Positions 31,034 through 41,747 of a stretch of DNA of 64,000 bases are shown piece after piece. The stretch's first letter is position 1. Every line of letters begins with the position of its first letter. The stretch comes from Lentisphaeria bacterium. GTDB taxonomy: Bacteria > Verrucomicrobiota > Lentisphaeria > Victivallales > Victivallaceae. The stretch is from the NCBI GenBank assembly GCA_022009855.1, contig CP091727.1, positions 2,542,001-2,606,000 on the forward strand, written 5' to 3'. The position numbers and the translations under genes were made by a program. The notes beneath the pieces are model-generated. The model was given only the letters and a program-made list of their open reading frames with translations. It was not told the origin of the DNA and searched no databases.

Positions 31034-32896
31034 ATGAGACTGTTTCGAACTGCGCTCGCATCTGTCGTACTCTGCCTCTGCTTTTTCTCTCTGCGGCGGA
31101 GTCTCCGCACGGTGTCTGCGCCCATCTCTGCCGGGGCGAGTTCCGCGATGCCGAGGAGGAGTTCGGCATCTTTCGCGAGCTGGGGCTGGGGGGCGGTCCG
31201 GGTCTCCATCCCCTGGAAAATTGTTGAGCCGCGGCAGGGAGAATGGGATTTCCGGATTCCGGACCGGGTGTTCGAGCTGGCGGAACCATCCGGCGTCGAA
31301 ATCCTCCTTTCCATCGGCTGCGACCAGACTCCGGCTTGGGGACTCCGGTCTCCCGGCACCCGGAGGAATTTCTCGCTTTCTTCCGGCAATGCGTCGAACG
31401 CTATGGCCGGAAGGTGCGTTACATCGAAGTTTTCAACGAGCCGAACCTGCTGCGGTTCTGGCAGGAACCGCCGAATCCGGAAGCCTACGCGGAACTTCTC
31501 AAAAGGCGGCGGCGCTGGTGCGCCGCTGTGCTCCCGGCGTGAAGATCGTCTACGGCGGACTGGACGGCGCCGACGCGCGCTATCTGGAAGCCACCCTGAA
31601 ATCCGGTACGGCGGAGAGTTTCGATGTCATGAACATCCATCCGTATCAATGGTATCATTTCCCGGAAAGTAAACTGGCGTTCGAAATCGGGCGGATCCGC
31701 CGGACGATGGAGCGGTACGGCATCGGCGAAAAACCGCTCTGGATCACCGAGATCGGACTCTCCACCGGACGCCGCCGGAATCCCGGCTACGCGGCGAAGG
31801 CGATTGCCGCGGCTCTGGAGTCGCTCGGAATTTCGCCGGACCGGCGGATCGCGGTCATCGCCGATCCCGAAGCGAATTATTACACCGACTCCCCCGGATT
31901 CGCACGGAGGAGATGATTCCCGGATACCGGAACCGGAGAGCGATTGCGTTTCGGGAGCTGCCCGAACTGGATGTTCGCGATTGTCCAGTGCTTCTGCTCT
32001 GTGCCGACGGGGCGTTCCCGGCCGTGCAGGTCCCCGCGCTGCTGGATTACTGCCGCCGCGGCGGGACGCTGATCTTCCCTTTCGGTCTCCCTCTCTATTA
32101 CGACCACACTCCTGAAGGCGGAAGAACCCAGATCAACGACCGATTCATGAAGGAGTTTCACATCGGGTGGAGCAGCTGGTGGCTCCGTGGCTCGGCGGCG
32201 CCGAAGACGGTCGAGCGCTACGAAGATGCCGATGGATTTCCCGGACTGGGGCCAACCCTTTCGGGCTTCAGGTGTTCTTTCACGATGGAAATCTGGAGCC
32301 GGGCGACCGTTTCTACCCGTTGTTGTGGGGATGCCGGGGGAAGTTTCGCGGCGCGGTCGGCGCGATCTACCGCCTGAACAGCTCGCTCAAAGGCAACATC
32401 ATCGTGCTGGGGAACGTCACCGCCGGCGACACGGTTTCGGAAACGCTTCAGGCGCAGCTTCTGCCGCGGACCTTTCTGATCGCCATGGGGGCGGGCGTAA
32501 CGCGTATCTTCCACTACTGCTTCCGTGACGGAGCCATGCATCCCCTGGCGGGAAGCCTATTTCGGGTTGATGAACCGGCAGAATCGGCCCAAACCCGCGG
32601 GAATCGCCTGCCGGACTCTGACCGGGCAGTTTCCGGCCGGATCGACCGTGCCGGTCGTCCGGCGGAGCGGCGCCGTCTACACGGCGGCGTGGACACGGCC
32701 CGACGGCGGGCGGACCGTCGCGGTCTGGAGCGTTGCCGACGCAGTGCCGGTCAAGGCGCGGGTAACCGGAAAATCTTCTGCCGTCGTCGATTACCTCGGC
32801 CGGGAGCGATCGGAGAATCCCGCCGCCTTCCGCGCCGGTCCCGGAATTCTGTATTTCACCGGCGACTCGAACTTCTCTCTTGAGCCGCTTCCCTGA
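31034..32896 (+). CDS. Secreted GH39/GH5-like glycoside hydrolase, frameshifted
   Basis: About 620 residues after repair. The start at 31034 follows AGGAGATTG and begins a hydrophobic leader (MRLFRTALASVVLCLCFF). Barrel features are WGAVRVSIPWKIVEPRQGEW DF, VRYIEVFNEPNLLRFWQE with the acid/base Glu, DVMNIHPYQWYHFPESK, and PLWITEIGLSTGRR with the nucleophile Glu. The last 230 residues include IVLGNVTAGDTVSETLQAQL and a beta domain. At least six frame changes are seen, near 31100, 31190, 31335, 31510, 31905, 32270 and 32545, several in G or C runs. It is the last gene of the 28486 operon. Confidence 0.7.
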
Positions 32897-33055
32897 ATCC
32901 GGGTGAAATTGAACGGCCCGGGTACGGATTTTCCCGTTGCCCGGCTCTGCCCGCCGTGAACATGGTTTCCTCTGCCCCCCTTCGCGGGGGCTCTGTTTTC
33001 CGCCGTACTCCTCCGCGGCTCCTCCGTGTCAACCTCTCCGGTTTTATCGCTCATT

Positions 33056-33180
33056 ATTTAATATTATAAAATAATATCCATCCATTCCTATAAAAGAATA
33101 TTTTTTTATATTTATCTATTGACATTTTATGCAAGATGTGCCATAATAAATAAAAAGAAATTAATTTTATAATATTAAAT
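33056..33180. repeat. 17-bp perfect inverted repeat flanking a promoter
   Basis: ATTTAATATTATAAAAT (33056-33072) and ATTTTATAATATTAAAT (33164-33180) are exact inverted copies. Each copy is itself nearly palindromic. The 91 bases between them hold a strong promoter. The two readings are a pair of operators for a looping repressor, or inverted repeats of an invertible promoter. Confidence 0.6.
33119..33147 (+). promoter_or_regulatory. Promoter of the 33258 prepilin/GH13 operon
   Basis: TTGACA and CATAAT are separated by 17 bases. The region 32897-33257 holds no gene: its first 150 bases are GC-rich and the rest strikingly AT-rich. Confidence 0.75.
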
Positions 33181-33257
33181 ATAAAGCCTGATTTCCGGAT
33201 GAAAGAGAGATGATGTCTGCGGCAGTTGCCGCGAATCGATCAGCAGAGAGGTGAAAG

Positions 33258-34040
33258 ATGGAAGATGTCGATCGGCGGAAAGGAAAGATGATGCGGAAGA
33301 ATCCTCGGTTTACCCTGATAGAACTGCTCATCGTAATAGCGATCATCGCCATTCTGGCGGCGCTGCTGCTGCCCGCATTGAACAAGGCGCGTTCCAGCGC
33401 GCGGCGGAGCCTGTGCGCGAGCAATCAGCGCCAGCTGTTCCAGGCGCTGGCGCTCTACACCAATGACTACGACGGCTGGCTCCCGCAGGTGAAGAATTCG
33501 CTGGGGCAGTATGTCTACTGGGCCAACCGGTATCTGCATCAGGCGATGGATCAGGTGGACGACGTGAACCAGACCGTCGGCAAGCTGACGCCGCGCGGAC
33601 TCTACTTCTGCCCGTCGCTGCCGGATTCGGTGGAGGGCTGCCCCGCGTGGACCGGAGGGCCGCCGACCGGGACGAAATATTACACCTGCACCTACATGCC
33701 GACCTGTCAGACGCCGTACAACTGGGAAACGCAGAACAGTCCGCGCGGCGGCGCCTGGCTCTATTACATCTCGTCCTCCACCACGATCGACTTCAGGAAG
33801 ATTCACATGATCAAAAGCGGTTCCATTCTGTTCGGTGAATCCAGCTACCGGACCTCGTCGAGTTCGCAGTACCGCTGCCGCAACCTGTTTGCCGGAAACG
33901 AAAATCTTCTGCCGGACAACCAGTATTCCTGGGGCTGGAACCATGAAGGGTCGAGCAACATCACATTCCAGGACGGGCACGTCGATCTGTTGCGGTTCAC
34001 CGGCGGAAATCTGGTGGATAAATGGTGCATTCCCAAATAG
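33258..34040 (+). CDS. Prepilin-type (H-x9-DG) protein, unit 3
   Basis: 260 residues from 33258. An alternative start at 33288 (MMRKNPRFTLIELLIVIAII) gives the usual short basic leader and also has a ribosome site (AAGGAAAG). The prepilin helix is followed by LPALNKARSSARRSLCASNQ RQLFQALALY. WNHEGSSNITFQDGHVD carries H-x9-DG. Four or more Cys in the middle (FCPSLPDSVEGC, YTCTYMPTC) may form disulfides outside the membrane. The CBM9-like gene starts within its last 19 bases, so translation is coupled. First gene of a three-gene operon. Confidence 0.88.
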   Translation: MEDVDRRKGKMMRKNPRFTLIELLIVIAIIAILAALLLPALNKARSSARRSLCASNQRQLFQALALYTNDYDGWLPQVKNSLGQYVYWANRYLHQAMDQVDDVNQTVGKLTPRGLYFCPSLPDSVEGCPAWTGGPPTGTKYYTCTYMPTCQTPYNWETQNSPRGGAWLYYISSSTTIDFRKIHMIKSGSILFGESSYRTSSSSQYRCRNLFAGNENLLPDNQYSWGWNHEGSSNITFQDGHVDLLRFTGGNLVDKWCIPK

Positions 34041-35044
34041 GGCTCCGGTGTTGCGCTCTTCTGCTGATCGTGCTGACGACCGGGGGCGCCGCGGCGGAGA
34101 GGTGGCGGGAGCCCACCCCGGCGGAACTGGAACGGCTCTATCAACGGGGGGCCGGAACTCCGGCGGAATATCTGACGCGGCTGCTGTTTTACCGCAGTGC
34201 GAATCCGCCCCGCAGGCGTTTTCTGGAGGCGCGGGGCATCCGGCAGTGGCCGCTTGCGCCCGATGCTCCGGAATGTGTGGCCGCCTGGCGGGAGTATCTC
34301 CGCGAAGTGGAGCGGGGGCTGAACTGGCGGGAGTCGCCGCCGGAGATTCCGCTGCCGCATCTTGTTCCCGCGCCGGAGATCGACGGTGTGATATCCTCCG
34401 GAGAATGGCGCGGCGCGCAGTTCCGGACCGGGGAGCTCCCGATCGGCGCCGGAGAAGGGGCCCGGCAGGGCGGGACCCGCTGGTTTGCCGGCGCGGATGA
34501 ACGGCGGATCTATTTCGCCGCGGAATGCGGCGACGGGAGGCCGGAGCGGGCAGAGGGGGCGATCTACGAGAATGACTGTGTGGAGCTGTTTCTGCGGCCG
34601 GAGCCGGAACTGCCGGTCTACTGGGAGTGGATCGGCAGCCCCTTCGGGAATTTTTCGGCGCTCCACATGCTGGACCGGGACGGCACCCGTGTTTCGCTGC
34701 CGTTGAAGCGGCGGGATTTGTGGCAGATCGCCTCCACGCGCTCCGGGAACGGGTTTGCAGTGGAGTTTTCCATCCCCCGTTCGCTGCTCTGGCAGCTGAA
34801 GGGCGGAGAGGGCCGGAAGGCGATTGGTTTTGTGATGGTGCGGATTCGCCGGGACAAGGATGGCGTCTGCCGGAAACTGGTGCCGTTTCCGTTTCTCTAC
34901 GACGGGCACAACATTTTCGGATATGCCGCCGGAGTGATGGCAGTCGCACCGGAATCCGTTCCGGGGAGACGGGGCGGGCGCAGGCTGGATGAGAAAGAGC
35001 GGATCATCGATCGGCGGAAGATAACGAATGGAGAGGTAAAATGA
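34022..35044 (+). CDS. Secreted protein with CBM9/DOMON-like carbohydrate-binding domain
   Basis: 340 residues, intact. The signal peptide is LRCCALLLIVLTTGGAAA. Residues 25-110 are a helical, charged region. From about residue 120, VPAPEIDGVISSGEWRGAQF begins a CBM9_1-type domain, with RRIYFAAECGDGRPER, YENDCVELFLRPEPEL and GNGFAVEFSIPRSLLWQL as typical strands. No catalytic domain is present, so it is probably a sugar-binding accessory protein. It overlaps the end of the prepilin gene and the start of the GH13 gene (ATGA at 35041), so the three proteins are likely made together. Confidence 0.75.
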   Translation: MVHSQIGLRCCALLLIVLTTGGAAAERWREPTPAELERLYQRGAGTPAEYLTRLLFYRSANPPRRRFLEARGIRQWPLAPDAPECVAAWREYLREVERGLNWRESPPEIPLPHLVPAPEIDGVISSGEWRGAQFRTGELPIGAGEGARQGGTRWFAGADERRIYFAAECGDGRPERAEGAIYENDCVELFLRPEPELPVYWEWIGSPFGNFSALHMLDRDGTRVSLPLKRRDLWQIASTRSGNGFAVEFSIPRSLLWQLKGGEGRKAIGFVMVRIRRDKDGVCRKLVPFPFLYDGHNIFGYAAGVMAVAPESVPGRRGGRRLDEKERIIDRRKITNGEVK

Positions 35045-38000
35045 GCAATCGATGGAAATGTTTCGGAGTGATGGCGGCGGCGGTCGCGCTGCTGGCGAAC
35101 GGCTGGTGTGACGTGGCGCGGATCGGTGTTTCCGGCTGGCAGGAGAAGATCGCGCTTTCTCCGGTTGAGGAAGAGGGGCGTGTTCGCTCTCTCCGCTCCG
35201 GACCGGCCCGGAAGCGGAGCGCAATCTGACGCTGACCGGCAGTGTCAGGCTGAAACGCACCGGGCAGCCGGAGACGGTCCGCTTTGTCTTCCGGGCGGCG
35301 CGTGACGGGGAGGTGAAGATCTCTCTGCGCGGCCCGTCGAAGGGGGAGAGGGGATTTCTGCGCATTCTGCGGGTGAGCTCTTCCGGAACGGAATTCGCCA
35401 ACCCGGACTTTCTGGAGCGCGGGACGAACGCTCTTCCCGCCGGATGGCGGATTACCGGAACCCCTTTTTTCCGCGACGGCCGGTTTGAACTTGCCGGGCA
35501 GAGCTCCTGCTTCCAGATGGTTCGGGTGAAGAAGGATATGCCGGTCCGGGTGGAATTCTCCGTGCAGCTGGTGGAGAAGGCGCCGGATTCGGCGCTGGTC
35601 CGGCCGGGAGGAGCGGGCGGGAAAGCCGCCGCCGGGTGCGATGCGCGGATCGGCGTTTCCGGCTGGCGGGACAAGATCACCCTCGCGCCGGAAAACAGCG
35701 GCAGCTCCTGTCCGCTTGCCCCGCTCCGGACCGGTCCGGAGGCGGAGCGCAATCTGACGCTGACCGGCCGTATCCGGCTGAAGGGCACCGGCCGTCCGGA
35801 GACGGTTCGTTTCGCATTCCGCGCCGCGGCGGACGGTGAAGTGAAGATCTCTCTGCGCGGCCCGTCGGACGGGGCGCGCGGGAGCGTGCGGATTCTGAAA
35901 GTGACGGCATCCGGAACGGAATTCGTCAATCCGGAGTTCCGGGAGAGTGCGGCGAACGGTCTTCCCGCCGGGTGGCGGATCACCGGAGCGCCGTATCTCC
36001 GCGAGGGACTGCTGGAACTCTCCGGCCAGAGCTCCTGTTTCCAGATGGTGCGGGTGCGGAAGGATATTCCGGTGGAGGTGGAGTTCCTGGTATTGGTGGT
36101 GAAGCCGGAACGGAGCGCGTCGCTGCGGGTGACCGATATTCCCGGCTGGTCGTTTGAGGTGATGCGGGAAAACGGCGAGATTCGCGATCTTCGTTGCCGT
36201 GACCGGCTGCTGTTCCGCCGGATGAGCCGCACGCTTCAGACCGACCGCGGCAAAGTGGGGGAGTTCCGGCTGCTCGGAGTGAAGACCGATCCGGTAAAAC
36301 GGAGCTGCCGGTTGAGCTTCCTTTCGGAGAGGTGGCTGCTGGAGGAGCTCCTCACCTTTTCCGGCACGGGCGGACTGGAACGTTCCGCCCGTCTTTTTTC
36401 TCTCATTCCTCAGCCGCAGGCCTTCTATCATCTGGAATGGAACTATGAACTTGCCGGGCAGACCAATTTTCTGATTCCGGTGACGCTGTTCGGGGATACG
36501 CGGGACATCCGCGTGGTGGAGTTCCAGCCGAACGCGGAGGACTTCGTCCGTTCGGAGGCCTATCGCACCGGCAGCCTCGCCGCGCTGAAACCGGGCGAGA
36601 GCCGTCAGGTGCAGAAGTGGACCGGCTGTCTCGCGGTGTACGGCCGGGAGGGAACGCTGCTCTTTCTGAACGACGACCGCCGCGAACCGATGACGCTCGC
36701 CGTCGAGCGCGATGCGAAGGAGGCGAAATGGCAGGTCCGCCAGACGGTCCGGGCCACCGGCTGGGCGCTGCCGGAGCAGGTGCAGACGATCGGCGGCGCC
36801 CATCTGCGCATCAGTGCCGATCCGCCGGAACAGGCGATCGAGCGGATTCCGAAGCAGTGGCATGCGGCGATCGGTTTTTCCGCCTGCGGGGAAAAGAGCG
36901 ATCTGACCGCGCGCGCATCGGTGTACGAGGTCAATCCGTACTTTTACCGGGGCACCGGAGGGTTCCGGCAGCTGGTCGCCCGCGGTCATCTCGCGCGGAT
37001 CCGGAGCCTCGGATTCGACACGCTCTGGCTGATGCCGGTCAATTCCGGCGCCTACACTCCGGTGGACTCCTTCACGATCGCGCCGGAGCTGGGCAGCGGG
37101 GAGGAGCTCCGGGAGTTCATCCGGGCCGCACATGCGGAAGGGTTCCGGGTGCTGGCGGATATTGTTCCGCACGGCGGCGTGCCGGATTCCGCCGCCGTCC
37201 GGGGGAATCCATTCTGTCGCTGCGCTTCGGGCGTCGGGGAGAGGCGGGGAGCTATGCGCGCGGCTATTTCTGTTCCGACTACAAGTCGAAGGAGCATCAG
37301 GCGTATATCGGCCGCCTCTGCGAATGGTACCTCAAGGAGTTCGGTTTCGACGGATTCCGGCTGGATTCCGCGGAGGGCTGTTCGGCGAACTGGCGTCGGG
37401 AGGGATTCCCCTTCGCCGACCGGATCCCCGCCAATCTTTCGGAGGAGTGGTTCCGCCGGGAGATCGACCGTCTTCCCGGCAAACAGTTTCCGGCGCTGGA
37501 GTATGAGCGCGGCAGCTTCGCGAGCCGGGAGGGGGGGCATGGAGATGGTGCGCGTCCTTCAGCAGGCGTTGAAGCGGTTTGGTCCCGAAAACGGATGGGT
37601 GCTCGCTGAAGTAGCCGATTCGATGTACATGCAGGCCGGGGACGCGGTGTATGACTTCTTTTTCCGGTTGTGCGTCTTCAAGCTGCCGGGGATGCGTCCG
37701 GAGGAGTTCGCCGCCGGGCTGGCCCGGCGGATGCGGGAGCAGCTGGCGGTCGATCCGGCGGGAACGCGGCGCCTGCGCTACGCGGAGAATCATGACGGCG
37801 TCGATCTCTACCCCCTTTCTCGGCATCGGCGCCGGGCGGGCGCTGGCCGGATCGGTGTTCCTCATGCCCGGAATTCCGCTGGTCTACCAGCGCGGCGACG
37901 TCGGGAACGGGCTCTTTTTCCGTCGGCTCAACGAGTTGCGTGCCGCGCGGCCGGAGCTGCGCGGAGGCGATGCCGATTACCGGGCGGTCCGCACTTCGGA

Positions 38001-40133
38001 TCCAGCGCTGTTCTGTGTCCTGCGCCGTTCCGGAGCGGAGATGTCGGTCGGTGTGATCAACTTCTCCGCCACGTCGCGCGAAGCGGTCCTGACGCTGCCG
38101 GAGGATTTCCCGGCCGGGGAGGTGCGCGACCTGCTCGCCGCCCGAACCGTGCGGCGAAACGGACAGCGTCTGAGTGTGCGGCTCAAACCGTGGGATACCG
38201 CGCTGTACGCGGTTGCGGAACCGCTGCCGGAGCCGTCTTCCCCCGCATCTCCGCCGCCGGCGGACCGGCCGGTTCTGCGCGAAGAACCGGGCCGGATCGT
38301 CGTTGCGAACAACCGCTACACGCTGTCGATCGATCGGGCGGGCGGCGCGCTGGAACACTTCGCGGCGTCCGGCGGCGAGACGCTGCTCGGCCGTTCCGAC
38401 CTGCTCTTCTCGAAGCCGCCGGAAAATGCTCCGGCGGAGGTATCCGTCGAACGGGAAAACGACGGACGGATCTCCATTACGGCGCGCCGGAAGCTCGGCG
38501 GGAGAGGCCGGATCGTCCGCTATGTCTGCGGGCCGGAAAAGGTGCGGGTGGAGAGTTCGCTGCCCGCCGGAACTCCGGATGCGGTATCGGCGCTGCTTCT
38601 GGCCTCGCCCTCGGCGGTCCGCTATCAGGTCTGTACCATGGAGGGGGGTGCTGGATGATTTCATCACGCCGGTGGAGCCGTTTTCCTCCCGACTTCCCGC
38701 GGTACCCGAACTGTATCACCGCGGCTACCGGAACCGCGGCAAAACCTTCTGCTGGGAATCGGACTCCTTCCCGCTGGATCCGGTCGAGCCGGTGATCCGC
38801 TACTTTCTCGAGTCCGGCCGCGGGGTGGAGATCCGGATTCTTTCCCCGTACGGAACGCCGCCGGTCGAGACTGCGCTGCTGGAGATGCCGGAGTTCGCCT
38901 CCACGCCGGTCTGTGCGCTCTACCACAGCCTGCCGGGGCGGCAGGCGGAGCGTTTCCAGTTCGAGCTTCGTCCGCTTGCCGGGACGGAACCCGCTCCCGC
39001 CGGTTTCGGTCGGGTGGAGCAGGGGGCGTCTCGCTGCGCAGCGGCGACGGCGGCAACTGGGTGGTGGAAAACGATACGCTTCGAATCGTCCTCTCCCGGA
39101 TCGGCGGCGTGATCCGCGAGGTGGTTTCGAAGAAGGACGGTCGAATCCTGCTCCGCGATCAGGAGGTGCTTTCACGGAACTGGGTTTCCACCCGGAAAAA
39201 TCCGCTCCGGACCATCTACGATCCCGGCGCTTCGATTTCCGTCCGGCAAACGGCGGCGGGGCTTCATGTGAAGTTCCGGTCGATCTTTCAGGGGAACATC
39301 GGTTTGACTATCCGTGGCGCAATCTCTGGTGCGAGACGGAATATCTCTTCCCGTCTTCGGAGGGGTTCCGGACCCGCTGGAATATCGTGGCCGAAGAGCT
39401 TCCGGTCACGGAGAAGCCGGAGGCGTTCTGCCGGTTGAAGACGGCAAGCCGCAATATGCTCCGTGCCGATGCGGCGGGAGGAACGGACACTGCCGACGGG
39501 TGGACTCTGCCGATTTTACCCGCCGGCGTGCCGGTGCTGCCGGGACGGTTCTTCCGCGGCGGATTCGCCTTTTCCGCAACGGGAAATTTTGCCGGAGTTC
39601 CTGAGCTTCCAGCCCCGGCGGATTACCGGGGGATTCCGGATGGATCGTTCGAACTTGCCGGAGCACGGCTGCTCGACGGGAACAAACCGGTGACCCACCA
39701 GAACCCGGCCGACATTCCGGGGAATCTGCCGCGGATTCAGTTCGCGCGATATCTGTTATGACCGGAGCGACGCCTCCGACGGCGCGGTTTCGCTTCTGCT
39801 CAAAGAGAAGCAGTCGGTCCGGCTCTTCCAGCTGAAGCCGGAACTGACGCCCGGAACCTATCTCCTCTGGATCGACTGCCGGAATTCGGTGGGAAATCGT
39901 TCCGGCTTCATTGCGGCCTGGACGGCGCGACGCCGGAGGGGCGGCCGGCCGGGGCGGCGATCCCGACGCGGCAGTGCGCCGCCTCCGACGGCTGGAATAC
40001 GCAGAGCATTTCCTTCCGGGTGAAGGAGAGAATGATTGCGCCGATTCTCCGCATCTCCTGGAGCGGCGGCGCTCCGGGAAGCGAACTCCGGCTGGACCGC
40101 GTGGAGATCGCCGGAGAGGAGTCCGACCGGTGA
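35041..40133 (+). CDS. Giant secreted GH13 (alpha-amylase family) protein with duplicated N-terminal module, frameshifted
   Basis: About 1,690 residues after repair. The signal peptide is WKCFGVMAAAVALLANGWC. Two tandem modules of about 150 residues follow (ARIGVSGW...SSCFQMVRVK/R), then a mutarotase-like beta domain. The GH13 barrel has VYEVNPYFYRGTGGFRQL, region I DIVPHG, region II GFDGFRLDSAEG (nucleophile Asp), region III WVLAEV (acid/base Glu) and region IV YAENHDGVD. The usual Asn-His of region I is replaced. A long beta-rich C-terminus continues to 40133. Frame breaks are seen near 35180, 37205, 37538 (seven G), 37810, 38645 (six G), 39020, 39300 and 39755. It probably degrades an alpha-glucan outside the cytoplasm. 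Confidence 0.7.
35115..36090 (+). repeat. Tandem intragenic duplication in the GH13 gene
   Basis: 35115-35570 and 35644-36090 encode the same module and share long identical DNA blocks, such as GAAGATCTCTCTGCGCGGCC. The high nucleotide similarity suggests a recent duplication or ongoing gene conversion. Confidence 0.85.
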
Positions 40134-40134
40134 C

Positions 40135-40162
40135 TTGACTTTTTCGAATCCGGCGTTACGTT
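40135..40162 (+). promoter_or_regulatory. Possible promoter of the M32 carboxypeptidase gene
   Basis: TTGACT and TACGTT are separated by 16 bases, between the GH13 stop and the ATG at 40196. The -10 is weak. Confidence 0.35.
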
Positions 40163-40195
40163 TCCTGAAAACATTCGTTTAACGCCGGAGGAAAC

Positions 40196-41683
40196 ATGAA
40201 CGATTTTGACAAGTTGCGGAAACTGACCGGGGAGACGGCCGATCTCGCCGCCGCCTTCGCCGTGCTGGAGTGGGATCAGCAGGTTTACATGCCCCCGGGC
40301 GCGGCGGCGAAGCGCGCCTGCCAGATGGAGACCCTCGCCGGGGAACTGCATCGCCGGATCACCGCCCCCGCCGTCGGACGGCTGCTCGACCGGATCGAGC
40401 CGGAACACTATCCGGAGGACTCCTGCGAGCGCGCCTTTCTGCGGAAAGTCAGACGCCGTTTCGAGCGAGAACGGAAGGTCCCGGCCCGGCTCGCATCGGC
40501 GCAGGCGCGCGCCGCCGCCCGGGCGCACACCGCCTGGCTGGCCGCCCGGGAGAAGGCGGACTACCGCATCTTCGCTCCACATCTGGGCGAACTTCTCGAG
40601 CTTGCCCGTGAATATGCCGCGCTCTTCGCCACACCGGGCGGAACGCTCTACGATCCGCTGCTCGACCTCTACGAACCGGGGATGAGTTCCGCGGCTCTGG
40701 ACCGCATCTTTGCGCCGCTCCGCCGCGAACTTGCCGGAATCGCCCGCAAAGCGGCGGAACGTACCGCATCGTGGACTCTGCCGGAGGGGAGGAAATTCAA
40801 CGCCGCCGGTCAGGTCGCCTTCGCCCGCGATGTGGTCCGCCGGATCGGCTACGATTTCCGGCGCGGCCGGCTCGATCTCACGGTCCACCCCTTCACCACC
40901 AGTTTCGGACTTGCCGATGTGCGGATCACCACCGCCGTGCGCGCCGATTCGCCGGTCTCCTGTCTCCTGAGCGCGGTTCACGAGTGCGGCCACGCCCTTT
41001 ACGAGCAGGGGATTGACCCGGCGTTCGACCGGACGCCGCTCGCCGACGGCGCCTCGCTCGGATTTCACGAGTCGCAGTCACGGCTCTGGGAGAATCAGGT
41101 GGGGCGGTCGCGGGAGTTCTGGGAGTTCCTCTGGCCGAAGTTCCGCAGACGCTTTGCCGCCGCCACTGCCGGTATGGAGTTCGAGTCGTTCTTCCGGTCA
41201 ATCCTGCGGGTGATCCCCTCCGAAATCCGTACCGAGGCGGACGAGGTGACCTACAATCTGCACATCCTGCTGCGGTACGAGCTGGAGAAGGAGATGATTT
41301 CCGGGCGCGTGAACCTGAGCGACCTGCCGGAGATCTGGAATGCGAAAATGCGGGAATATCTCGGCGTCACCCCGCGGAACGACACCGTCGGCGTCCTTCA
41401 GGATATCCACTGGGCCGGCGGCAGCTTCGGCTACTTCCCGACCTATGCCCTCGGCAATCTCATCGCCGCACAGCTGTGGAGCATCGCCCGCCGCCGTCTG
41501 CCGGAACTGCCGGACGAAATCCGGTGCGGAAATTTCCGGCCGCTGCTCGATTTCCTGAGGGAAACGGTCCATCGATACGGCGCGAAGTATGAACCGGCGG
41601 AGCTGCTGCTGCGGATCACCGGTTCGTCGGAGGTCGATCCGGAGTGTTTCCTCGCCGGTCTGCGTGAAAAATATCTGGCGTGA
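40196..41683 (+). CDS. Carboxypeptidase, M32 (Taq) family
   Basis: 495 residues, intact and full length. It is a zinc metallocarboxypeptidase that trims C-terminal residues from peptides in the cytoplasm. AVLEWDQQVYMPPGAAAKRA is the N-terminal family block. DLTVHPFTTSF, the metal site SAVHECGHALYEQG (HExxH) with the downstream Glu in GFHESQSRLWENQVGRS, IRTEADEVTYNLHI and GSFGYFPTYALGNL are all M32 signatures. A GGAGG ribosome site precedes the start. It is unrelated to the surrounding glycan genes and appears to be an ordinary housekeeping gene. It is one of few long genes here with no frame break. Confidence 0.95.
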   Translation: MNDFDKLRKLTGETADLAAAFAVLEWDQQVYMPPGAAAKRACQMETLAGELHRRITAPAVGRLLDRIEPEHYPEDSCERAFLRKVRRRFERERKVPARLASAQARAAARAHTAWLAAREKADYRIFAPHLGELLELAREYAALFATPGGTLYDPLLDLYEPGMSSAALDRIFAPLRRELAGIARKAAERTASWTLPEGRKFNAAGQVAFARDVVRRIGYDFRRGRLDLTVHPFTTSFGLADVRITTAVRADSPVSCLLSAVHECGHALYEQGIDPAFDRTPLADGASLGFHESQSRLWENQVGRSREFWEFLWPKFRRRFAAATAGMEFESFFRSILRVIPSEIRTEADEVTYNLHILLRYELEKEMISGRVNLSDLPEIWNAKMREYLGVTPRNDTVGVLQDIHWAGGSFGYFPTYALGNLIAAQLWSIARRRLPELPDEIRCGNFRPLLDFLRETVHRYGAKYEPAELLLRITGSSEVDPECFLAGLREKYLA

Positions 41684-41702
41684 AAAGCGCTTCTGCGGGG
41701 AG

Positions 41703-41739
41703 AGTTGCATTTGCAACTTGTCCCGCACCGGTTTATATT
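41703..41739 (+). promoter_or_regulatory. Promoter with overlapping palindrome for the membrane transferase gene
   Basis: TTGCAA (41711-41716) and TATATT (41734-41739) are separated by 17 bases. AGTTGCATTTGCAACT (41703-41718) is a perfect 7-base inverted repeat covering the -35, so a repressor site is likely. The ATG is 8 bases after the -10, so the transcript would be leaderless or nearly so. Confidence 0.55.
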
Positions 41740-41747
41740 ATCCGGTC

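Noticed and set aside
33845..37172. Very long minus-strand open frames (up to 795 codons) opposite the CBM9 and GH13 genes
   Set aside because: The internal repetition only mirrors the duplicated GH13 module, with shadow-like composition and no ribosome site.
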